Origin: Dysidea avara
Lineage: Eukaryota; Porifera; Demospongiae; Dictyoceratida; Dysideidae
Length of the DNA: 64,000 bases
Assembly (NCBI RefSeq): GCF_963678975.1
Contig: NC_089279.1
Span: forward strand, 29,048,525 to 29,112,524
Direction of reading: 5' to 3'
The position numbers and the translations under genes were made by a program. Below, in pieces: positions 55,801-64,000 of this stretch. The notes below the pieces were generated by a model. It did no database searches. It worked only from the letters and a program-made list of their open reading frames with translations, and was not told the DNA's origin. How positions within the stretch are numbered: position 1 is the first letter of the stretch; each line of letters begins with the position of its first letter.

Positions 55801-57954
55801 GTATGATGACGGAACGTTTGCTAGATTTAGTGCTTTTCCCTTAATACTGAAATGAGATGGCATGCTTTGCAAACAGGACAAATACTTCCATCAGAATCCT
55901 GAAGATGCTCAACTAAATGTTGACAAACTCTGAGATATGGTTGGCTATACATGATGGTGATAATTTGTCTAGCCGTGTATTTCATTATGCTTCAAGCGTA
56001 CAAGGCACTTGTCAATATTGGATGCAGCAAAGGAGAAGGCTTATAGCAAAGATTGAACTCCTACATTTTTTTACCCACCTGCACATAGGCGGTGGAGACG
56101 GAGGGGAAGGGGGCATGGCCCCCCCACTTTTTTGGGACACTGTTTGCAAGAAAAGATCGAGATACTCTAATAGAACAGTCAGGATCTAGATACTCCAATA
56201 GAGCAGTCACAGTATTCAGAGAAGCAGTGTAGCAATTACTTAGCTACGTATGTGTAGTTATCAATAAGGAAATATAATTGGTGGAGAGCAGCTATTGTTA
56301 GCAGGTTGTGACCTTTTTTTCTTTTTTTTTGGTCTTCAACTTACAGCTGGCCTGGCCCCCTCACTCTTTGGCCTGCTCCACCGCCCCTGCACCTGCACAT
56401 TAAATGCACGTATAGTAATAAATTTATACTGTGATATTCATTGTAGTCATAGATATTTATGGTGTAGCCCATGATACTGCAGTTACCATCTTTTCTCTAT
56501 CACTTGCTTACTGGTATTGCACTACTCAGTTCACACTTTCAGGCTTTCCCCACAATGTTGTTAGCATCTGTGGGGGGTGGGGAGGGTAATGCATTACTTA
56601 GTTACATAATATTATTACTTTTGTGGTAACTAAGTAATATAATAAAGTTAATAGTATAAGATACTTTACTTTCAAACGTATCATGTTACCTAAGTAATGA
56701 AGTTACTGTAACAAATGGAATATTAAGTAATTTTATAGTTACTTGTTTTATGGGTAATATGTAACTGTAACTAAGTAGTTTTCGGGTTGAATTACAAATT
56801 CTAATTATCTAGCTGCATTAATAATACCTATAACATGAATATAAACTAAATTATATACAAGGCTGATTTAGTTAGAATGGGATAGTATTAATTGTGGGCG
56901 CCTGGTTTTTAGAAGTAGCTCAACATCAACTTGTTGTTATAGCATACAGCTAACTGTTCTATTAGATTCACTGCTGTATTAGAGTATCTTGAGTCAGCCT
57001 TCACTTACCAAGGACGTGTCACTATTTCACTGTGCTAGCATTATGGATACAGCTATATCAATAATAAAGGGGTGTGGTCATCGTGATCGAGTAAATAGAT
57101 TGTTAAGATTGTCATCTCCATGCTCAATTGTTATTAATCATCCAAGATCATTAATGGGCATGATCTTGAACTTATCGTGAAGTTACAGCTATCTATGGAA
57201 TATACGTGTTTTAAATAAGTTTGTGGCATCTAAGTAGAAAATGTTGATAGGGGAAATTAATGCCTTGATATGCATGGTTTATTGCATGAAGGAGATGACA
57301 ACAAGATAAAAAGGAAAGCGTGCAGAGGGTACACACTCTTCGGAACACCACTGGTATGTTTGCTATTGTGGTATAAAAATGATGGCCGTGCACTGGCCTC
57401 CAGCCTTGTGACTGTGTCATATAGTATTGTGGCTTTTAATACCTAAACTAAATATAGGTATAGGTATAACTAAATATAGGTATATTGCAGAGCCCTATGC
57501 ATAAATATTTTAGTTTCTTTTTTAACTCAGACATAGTTTTTGAATTATTAATTTGGTATATTAGAGGAGACAATTACTGACGGCGAAATCCAGGTGGTGT
57601 TGAAGTTTGATATGTTCACTCTTATTGATGAAACATATGAAGCATGTGAACTTGCTGTGAAGTATGGCCACGGCTGTCCGGTTCTTCCAGGTATGTACAG
57701 CATATGTACAGTACAATATAACAGTAATTAAGTTTTCTGAATGTTACTTATTTTCCCTTCCATCTAAAGGTCCTATGGTTCTTTCTGACACTTTTGAGGT
57801 CCCTTCAGAACTTCCTGGGGTGAGACAGCGTATCAAACATGTATGACTATGTTCGTATTGTTTCTTCACATAGGGGACGTATAAGGGTACAATGGATGGC
57901 ACTGATCAGGATGACAATCCTATGATATGCGGCACAGTTAGATGTCATGTATAA
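46857..57954 (+). CDS. ML-domain secreted lipid-binding protein D (NPC2-like)
   Basis: Exons 46857-46962, 53371-53469, 57565-57690, 57770-57819 and 57874-57954 total 462 bases, giving 153 residues; each length equals that of gene A. It has a signal peptide (MKIIFVLAAFCLVLVSA), EISCTTDFSC, KYDVTNLALSFNPDPPEKGK, NVT, YEACEL, GCPVLP, a GTDQDDN motif and MICGTVRCHV. No stop or frameshift is present even though intron 1 has swollen to 6.4 kb by one transposon and intron 2 (4.1 kb) holds several MITEs. The paralogues show the pre-insertion intron 1 sequence. Expression may be altered by the large intron; the coding sequence looks intact. Confidence 0.88.
47677..51840 (+). CDS. P-element-like transposase fused to a Ulp1/SENP protease
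   Basis: Exons 47677-47813, 47856-47908, 47960-48145, 48206-48325, 48443-49638, 49695-49868, 49915-50103, 50224-50356, 50410-51257 and 51316-51840 join in phase with 42-117 base introns, giving ~1186 residues. The Tnp_P_element family signature is clear: WHPLVIKWSLYLRHLSGKSY, GEVHIKTDLVYDKHQGSLI, FRVLGITCDGASPNRRLW, FISDPPHLLKTIRNSW and the C-terminal LSERLCQDPLENYFGCQRQR. After a Lys-rich then acidic linker comes a C48 cysteine protease with WLNDQVINCYMKL, His in VHLGAHWC, Asp in YYDSL, Gln in QGVPQQT and Cys in NSDCGVF: the full catalytic set. No THAP domain was found; an upstream exon is possible. AATAAA at 51881. Confidence 0.85.
51829..53207 (-). CDS. Companion protein of the P-Ulp1 transposon (frameshifted)
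   Basis: Exon 1 (53207-53117) starts MANAGTRKRTRARKKSSKRK, a basic stretch that could be a nuclear signal. Exon 2 (from 52909) continues GPKAKDAFVEALRSVLNDDS and includes ALCYAAGYVCRHLRKKIERS near its middle. The frame ends at ~52299, but the alternative frame from ~52345 reads on with EEHSECGSSEEWTLALDRGG and stops at 51829; an ACACAC run marks the probable one-base shift. I do not recognise a named domain. Position inside the TIRs, antisense to the transposase and overlapping its 3' end by ~12 bases, suggests a second transposon protein. Confidence 0.65.
53931..54028. mobile_element. MITE, TAGTCT...GGCCAGACC family, short copy
   Basis: The 98-bp hairpin has TAGTCTTGTGTGGCTAGACC and, inverted, TAGTCTCGTGTGGCCAGACC. 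Flanks GCTACTGTA and GCTAGTGTA are a 9-bp duplication with one change. Shares its terminal ~20 bases and the central word ACTTATAATTTC-type core with 45938-46479. Confidence 0.8.
54307..54780. mobile_element. hAT-like element with TAGTGATGCACCGATAC ends
   Basis: TAGTGATGCACCGATAC and its inverse bound 474 bp with an exact 8-bp duplication AAATTTAC (54299-54306, 54781-54788). Subterminal CCGATAC words repeat several times at both ends. No transposase. Termini of this type are common among animal hAT elements. Confidence 0.88.
55185..55391. repeat. Fold-back MITE with AAAATGAAGTAGGGATCC ends
   Basis: Inverted ends AAAATGAAGTAGGGATCCAA and a second inverted pair GTGGGAAAATCCCTAC inside. 207 bp, no coding capacity. 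No target duplication identified. Confidence 0.7.
56084..56389. mobile_element. hAT-like MITE with CAGGGGCGGTGGAG ends
   Basis: The right end is CTCCACCGCCCCTG and the left end a variant CATAGGCGGTGGAG, with an exact 8-bp duplication CACCTGCA (56076-56083, 56390-56397). 306 bp. The interior holds two CTCTAATAGA-type motifs (56150-56209) and, after a T-tract, the hairpin motif GGTCTTCAACTTACAGC (56331-56347). Confidence 0.75.
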
Positions 57955-60900
57955 TAATACCAATTGACTTTGTTGTGTCTAGTAATTGTTATTTTTCAAG
58001 TCTTTGTTCTTTATTCTGTTCTGTAGTTATCACCTAAAATATAAAATACACTCCAATTGTGAACATCATAGTACAATGCTGTACTTTTCTGTGCTCTTGA
58101 CAACTGTCAATAAATTTTGTCAACACTTATCAGAATAAGTAAAGTGTACAGTCGACATGATATTGAACTATGTTTGCTACTGTAATTTAGCTTTTTTTTT
58201 GGTAATATTTTGTATACAAATGTGCGAATTTTCATACACAATTTTTTTTGCAAAAGATTCTAGATACTCTAATAGAGTAGTCATTCATGGAAAATATTTT
58301 TTTACACAAAATTTTAATCATGAATTTTCTTCCACGAAAGTAAAGCAAATTACAGTAGCCATGCAGATCTCACTATTTATGACTTTGCTAGTAGTTAGAT
58401 AGACCTTGTGTTGAACTGCTCCTAATGGTTTACATAATTATATCTCTTCAAGCTGCTGTGTAACTTCATAAACGTCACTTTAATATTAGCTGTTACAGAA
58501 CAACCAGTGTAAGTAGCTATAAGAGGAGAATTGTTGCACCATCTAGCCACTGAATCCCAGAATGTCTATTCTTTTATGATCACACTTCTCTTGTTTCACT
58601 GATAGATGTGTTATTATATTGGATGCTCATGATCAGATGCTTGAATGTGTATTGTTCTAATTGGGGACAGAATTTGAAGATGCTTCTTTACAGAACATTA
58701 TTTTCTAGGGAGCCTCCTGGTTTTCAGCAATGCAATTCAAATTACGGAAACATGAGTTTGCTACTTCAATAATGCTATTGCTTTCCAGTATATGGCTGCA
58801 TGAAGACCCCCACACACTATCTGTGCTTGTGGAAAGTTGACTATTCACACTTGACAGCTCATTTAGTGGATTTCTGTATGATGAAAATTTGTGTGATGTG
58901 ACAGCCAGCCTTTGTCTAGAGTATCACACCACTTTTGGACTTTAAATGCCGATGATCAGTGAAGATTGAATATCCCAGATTCTAGAATACATTGGATTAA
59001 AGTCATGTCATTTGGTCACTTTCTTCTTATAGGGTACCTCAATTTTGAGGTATTCATATTAGTATCCAGATGACCTACATAGAGATCTAGGGGCATGCCT
59101 TGAAAATTAAGATCGACCCTTGATTGTTGTGTTAGGGTGACTGCTTTATTAGGGTATAAGGCCATGGTGTGCTATAGAGGGCCAACTATGCTCATATCCA
59201 GAGACAATTATAATATTTGAAACCGCAGTTAGGCAAACTAAAGGTTTACCTGACAATGATACACTGCTTCTTTAGCATTCAGGGATTACTTCAATAGATT
59301 TACTTAACCTTAGTACGTATGTATAATGGTATAATCATTATTGTGTTCGCTATTTACTTATGCACTATAAAAACTATTCAACCTTGGACTACTTCCTTGT
59401 ATTTTGATCTGACATTTTGTCAGGCAAGTTCCATTATGGTCGGCCTTGCATGATATTTGCCTGACAAATAGCCTATGTCAGGCAGTAATAACTGACTGCA
59501 GTAATAACTGACTCTGCTCATATCATAGCTATAGATTGTTATATGGACCATGCACCCTGTTGAATATGTACAGGGACTTACTATGCATAATATGTCTGAG
59601 AAGATACATTTCAGTTGCCACATATCTCCTAACATGGCTGTAGTTGCTTAGTAACTATATGATGAAATATTTAATCTAGCTAGCATGTATAATATTATGT
59701 ATACTTAAATGTGTGGGTTGCATTGTTTTTGAATCCTGTAGGTGGTTGACAAACATGCGCACTAAAGGAACTCTAGCATCTGTCAGTCATCAGGAGCTTC
59801 CCTTCAAGACATGTTGATGGCTGGCGGAAGACACTCTAAAAGCTGAATGATGAGTTTGTTATTCATTGTGCGATCATTTCCATTAGCACCTCATTCTGCA
59901 CTCCATAACATAACAAGTATATTTAATAAGGAGCTTACATATGTATACTAATTTACTGTAGCTAGGCTATTCTAGTTGCAGTTGGACAGCATAAAATACT
60001 GTCATACTGTTGTGGGTATGAAGTAGACCAACAACTTGGCGCACACTTTAACCATAAATCCATAACAAACACTCTTTTATGAGTGCTGAAATCATGGTGT
60101 GTAAATCTGATTGAGAGAAACTGACCATCATGACTATGATGAACTGATTCAGAAGGTATACAAAAAAAAACAGCAGCAAACAAACGGTAGCTATGTGAAA
60201 TCTTCAGACAAACATGTGACCACATACTTAATAGAGAGTATCATCAGTAATAATATGCACTTACTGCATGTCTAAAGTGACAATTGGCATTTGATATACA
60301 ACTCAGTGCGGCTATCAGGGGTGTCAGAGTAAAAGTAAGGCTCAGTCCAGGGGCGGATCTAGGATTTCAGAAGGGGGGGGTACTAACATAATGGTTGGTT
60401 AGCTATAGTGTGCAAAGCACATTCAGCATGCTCTATCTAGGGGGGTCTGGGGGCATGCCACTACAGAATTTTTTTTTGCAAATTTAGCCTTTTTATGCTG
60501 CATTTATCTGAATCTAGCATCAATCGAAGCTAATAAAATTTAATGTCATACAGGGTTTGCACTCCCAAACCCCTTGAAGCTCAACTTTATACGCTCAAAT
60601 GATACCACAGCATTTATGCTGTCATGTTATAAGGGGTTAGTTGTGGCCAAAAACTGGTAAGTGACTTTCGACTCTGGTTGTAAAAAATTAATAATTATGG
60701 TGATGGGGCCATATAGTTGAAAAAGTCAGATTGATATAGTAACAGAACAGTCTGTGGCTATATAATATACTACAAAGTTGAAGTTATTTTTGTGTGCATT
60801 TTAAATCTCTACAATGACCTTATAAGATCCAATCCTGTGTACTGTCTTTGATAATCTGCTATTATGTATTGCCTTATAATCCAATAGCAATTAAAGGTGT

Positions 60901-62395
60901 TACAGTAGTTCTGTTTTTCTAAAATTGCTTACAACTGAACTCGTCCATCTTGTATCCCCACAATTAATCTTTCAGCACAACAGAGTATTTGGTTAAAAAT
61001 AGCTTCCAGATTCAATCTTGTGATACCTATATTCCAAAAATTTCCAGAGGAAGCATCACCCTAGCTGGAAAATTCTAAGTATGCATACTCTACACACCGC
61101 ATGGTGAGTGTATACTTGCCCTCTCTTCCGTTGTTACTATTTTGAAGTTATAGTTTGAGCCATGAGACTGTAAAACACACTAGCTATACCTTAAGCCAAG
61201 CAATACACTAAATTTAGCAATCTTGTATATTGATGAATTTACCATATAAATTCATGAATTGATGTAATCAATTAACAAAAACCAAACTCTAAAATTTCTA
61301 AATTTAACATACCTCTAATTTAAACAATTTATTGCAAGTATTGATCATGTATAGCTGCATCCTTTTCCTTCCTGTTCTTTATGTAAAGAATATTTTAAGT
61401 TATTGGCTGTGCCCTTAAATGACAGCTAGTATTACAACTGTTCTGGGATAACACTTAGGTGACTCACAATGCTTTATAAACATTGTGAAAGCATTATGAA
61501 TCATGATCACTTAAACAAACTGGAATCATTTTTCAGTCAAAAATATTGTCAAATTTTTAATACTGTGGAACTTTGGTAGTGATAAAGCAAAAACAAACAG
61601 TTTTCAGATACTACAACCTTGTTAACTGTATACATTCTAAGAAATTAACTGTTTTATTTAAGCATGTTAACCCAAGCATCAATGTAGCAACAACTCAAGT
61701 GAAAATACCCACTATAATATTAAACTATTTGACAAAAGTTGTCCTCAGAAAGTGATTAGTATATGCATATGGCAGCATGTTTGGAACAATGGTAAGATAG
61801 CAGTGCACAGGTCAAGAAAACATACTGGCAACTTTTTGAAAAAAACACTATGATGGATGTTCTATTAGAGTAGTTGACTGTTCTATTAGAGTATTTCGAT
61901 TTTTGGCAGCTTTTAGGTCAAGTCTCACACCAAAAGTATAATTTGAACCCATTCTAAGTAAAGATTAGCCATTCTCCCTTCTCTTTCCATCTTTTCATTA
62001 CCCATGCATATGTATAAGATGCAATTGCATCTACGCTGGAAGCTCCTAGCTTGCACATGATAAAATTTTGGAGGGGGAGTGCTTCAGCGCCCCCCTAAAT
62101 CCGGGTTATACCGGCATGTATATTGCACGTTCACTACTTTTAGTTTCAAGGCAAATATATTATATATTTTTAAATTTCAGTCAAAAAAGGTGGCGAGGCT
62201 CTGGCTTCACAGCTGGCCACAAGTGCACCTACAGTTACTCTGCCCTTGGCCAGTGGCTATACAAACCGGTACCTAAAAATTGATGTGGATGGTGACAGGA
62301 AACAATTGCATTTCTCAGGATTCTAAATGACGCGATGTTGTGGGCATTTGTTGGGGATTACAGTAAATTTTTTAATTACCTGCAAGACGGCAGTG
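57955..62395. other. Intergenic between ML genes D and E
   Basis: 58195-58345 is an AT-rich MITE-like stretch around a CTCTAATAGAG motif. 59415-59468 has a small inverted pair TTGTCAGGCAA / TTGCCTGACAA. At 60349 a GGGGCGGATCTAGGATTTC sequence followed by G-runs resembles the end of a hAT-like element, but no partner end was found. 61857-61898 holds two inverted CTCTAATAGA motifs. No gene seen. Confidence 0.4.
61189..61320. repeat. Diverged partial copy of the 2729-2929 MITE
   Basis: Reverse orientation; shares ACACTAAATTTAGCAATCTTG-like and GAATTGATGTAATCAATTAA-like words with the inverse of 2729-2929. One end has decayed. Confidence 0.6.
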
Positions 62396-62410
62396 ATGAT
62401 GAAACCCGTG

Positions 62411-62669
62411 ATGAAGCTCGTTTTCGTTCTTGACGCATTCTGCCTCGTTCTAGTAAGCGCCTTCCCACTGGTGAAAGATCCCAGCGAAATATCGTGTACT
62501 TCTGACTTTTCTTGTGGTAAGTTTGTAAGTGCGCTCGTTTTAACGTACATGTTTATCCAGCCATCCACAGCCAACAGCAGTTTTGATGTGACGAATCTGA
62601 CACTCACGTTCGATCCTGACCCACTAGAGAAAGGAAAAAACGTCACCATCACTGGTACTGGGATAATCA
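62411..62669 (+). CDS. ML-domain protein E (3' partial: exons 1-2)
   Basis: Exon 1 (62411-62516, 106 bases) and exon 2 (62571-62669, 99 bases) match the lengths and phases of genes A and D. The start at 62411 (MKLVFVLDAFCLVLVSAFPL) aligns with the paralogues; ATGs at 62396 and 62399 are in frame and would add MMKPV. It continues EISCTSDFSC then SSFDVTNLTLTFDPDPLEKG and NVTITGTGIIS before GTAAGT. Exons 3-5 are not found before the window end; intron 2 in the family reaches 1.1-4 kb, so they probably lie beyond. Confidence 0.85.
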
Positions 62670-62702
62670 GTAAGTTGACCAATGAGGACACACAGGCACT
62701 CA

Positions 62703-62925
62703 CTGTAGGTAGATCTGTGACCGCAGTCTAAATCAAAGGTCAAGGTCACTAAATTTGTGCCAAGTCAATGGTCAAGGGTAAAATTTCCAACCCACAGTTG
62801 AAAAGTACTGAAATATCATCGGTAAGTTACTGGTCAAAAACTGAAAAAGGCTCTTAGTCACGAATCAAAGTGAAATTTTGGCAGGTCAAGACTTAATTTG
62901 ACCATGGTCACAGATCTACCTACAG
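62703..62925. repeat. MITE-like unit with CTGTAGGTAGATCTGTGACC ends
   Basis: The 20-base terminus and its inverse face each other; inside, GTCAAGG/GGTCAA words repeat. 223 bp. No convincing target duplication. Confidence 0.65.
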
Positions 62926-63318
62926 CACGTACCTACGTGACACCCCCTTGTAGTTGTTGGCTAGCTACCAACAGTCCTGTATAATCAACCATGGTCAAAA
63001 TCAAATCAGAGCGATCACAGGAAAAGTTACAGTTAAACAGGCTGTAGGACCAAGTGTCCTACACACCTTCAGCACTGCTGTAAAGCCTTAAAATAAAAGT
63101 GAAATAATACACACAATTCTACAAGAGGTTTACTACTTCCAACACAATGATGAATGTCTGGCATAATTTTTGCCATATAGCCTGTATATTCAATTCAGCA
63201 TTAATTCTACAGAAAAATTAATTATAAATATAATACACAAATCTAAAGCCATAAAACTAATTATCTACAGCTGATTTAAAACCCACTGAAGCCATACATC
63301 AAAGTAAACAACTGGGAG

Positions 63319-63450
63319 TATATGGTAGTTAAACCCCAGTATATGGTAGTTAAACCCCAGTACATGGTAGTTAAACCCCAGTGTATGGTAGTTAAACCCC
63401 AGTACATGGTAGTTAAACCCCAGTACATGGTAGTTAAACTCCAGTGCATA
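63319..63450 (+). repeat. 21-bp minisatellite, ~6 copies
   Basis: Unit GGTAGTTAAACCCCAGTAYA repeated in tandem about six times with few changes. Confidence 0.9.
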
Positions 63451-63469
63451 TATGGAAATTACACATTAA

Positions 63470-63630
63470 GTTAAAAGAAGTGTAATCAAAGCAAATTGAA
63501 GCCATACACATCACAAAATCTACGAGTTCAGTAAAATTTGAAGAAATAAAAAATAAAACTACATGTTCAGCCAAAATTGAAGCCATACCATTACAAAAAC
63601 TACATATTCAGCAAACAATTAAGCCATACA
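63470..63630 (+). repeat. Degenerate tandem repeat
   Basis: Words TGAAGCCATACA and CAAAAACTACATATTCAGCAAA recur at ~60-base spacing, about three diverged units. Confidence 0.5.
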
Positions 63631-64000
63631 CAACTGACATGCTTATTATTAATACATTGTTTATGAACCTGTCTACTTCAAAGTGTGGGATGGAAGCTAA
63701 TTAAACCCCACCTGCACTCGTAGGATATCTAGTTATCAACACCTTGGCTTCAACTCCAGTTGAAGAATTCACAATAATTGAAGGGGTCAGTGGAAAAAGG
63801 GGACATGTGCCATTTTAGATTTTCCATTTTCTAAAAATTAGAATGGCTTGTTTTAACCATGTGGATAATGTCACTAAGTCAACAACAGAATTTTAAAGTT
63901 CTCAAATATTTCAATAATTCAATTATGTCCCCCAAAATTGTGTTTAATGCCCACCATGTGGTCAGCTAAATTTTCAAATGGCACTTGTCCTCTTTTGCCG

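Larger units (their letters stand above)
53470..57564 (+). other. Intron 2 of ML gene D, rich in small transposons
   Basis: 4.1 kb holding the elements listed at 53931, 54307, 55185 and 56084, plus CTCTAATAGA motifs at ~56955-56990. No other gene seen. Confidence 0.6.
62670..64000 (+). other. Intron 2 of ML gene E (incomplete) with repeats
   Basis: Contains the MITE-like unit at 62703-62925 and minisatellites at 63319-63450 and ~63470-63630. No further exon seen. Confidence 0.5.

Noticed and set aside
62323-62703. 126-residue minus-strand ORF
   Set aside because: It is the antisense shadow of exons 1 and 2 of ML gene E.
63319-63630. CRISPR-like array
   Set aside because: The repeats are contiguous 21-bp tandem units without unique spacers, in a eukaryotic intron.

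Overview
The window looks like nuclear DNA of a sponge, probably a demosponge. It is AT-rich, with GT-AG introns, TATAAATA boxes and AATAAA signals. The genes are of animal type: tandem TRIM-NHL-like copies, an ABHD4/5-type hydrolase, secreted ML-domain lipid-binding proteins and a BOP1 remnant. The sponge assignment is inference from the gene types and mobile elements; no rRNA, tRNA or mitochondrial marker is present to test it.

Layout. (1) 1-14.5 kb: a plus-strand array of four TRIM-NHL-derived copies (one cut by the window edge, one truncated, one complete, one broken), interrupted by a BOP1 fragment and several small transposons. (2) 14.5-20.5 kb: no gene recognised, only repeats and a long CA microsatellite. 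(3) 20.5-25.7 kb: a complete five-exon ABHD4-like hydrolase. (4) 26-64 kb: a plus-strand tandem family of five ML-domain genes (here A, B, C, D, E). A, C and D are complete with five exons each and near-identical exon lengths, B is a pseudogene split by a retrotransposon fragment, and E runs off the right edge after two exons.

The ML array is full of mobile elements. Intron 1 of gene D holds a 6.35-kb DNA transposon with 36-bp perfect inverted repeats and a TTTAA target duplication. It encodes a P-element-like transposase spliced in frame to a Ulp1/SENP cysteine protease, plus a second protein on the opposite strand. Between genes C and D lies a decayed minus-strand non-LTR retrotransposon of the restriction-like-endonuclease type. 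Its reverse transcriptase carries an extra Tudor-like domain between motifs B and C. Around these are at least six short hAT-like elements with 8-bp target duplications, a second MITE family with 9-bp duplications, several long fold-back sequences (one of about 1 kb) and a dispersed motif CTCTAATAGARCAGTCA found at about fifteen loci.

The genes do not form one pathway. The window is best read as two local gene-family expansions (NHL and ML) around a single-copy lipid hydrolase, on a substrate that accumulates transposons in introns and spacers.
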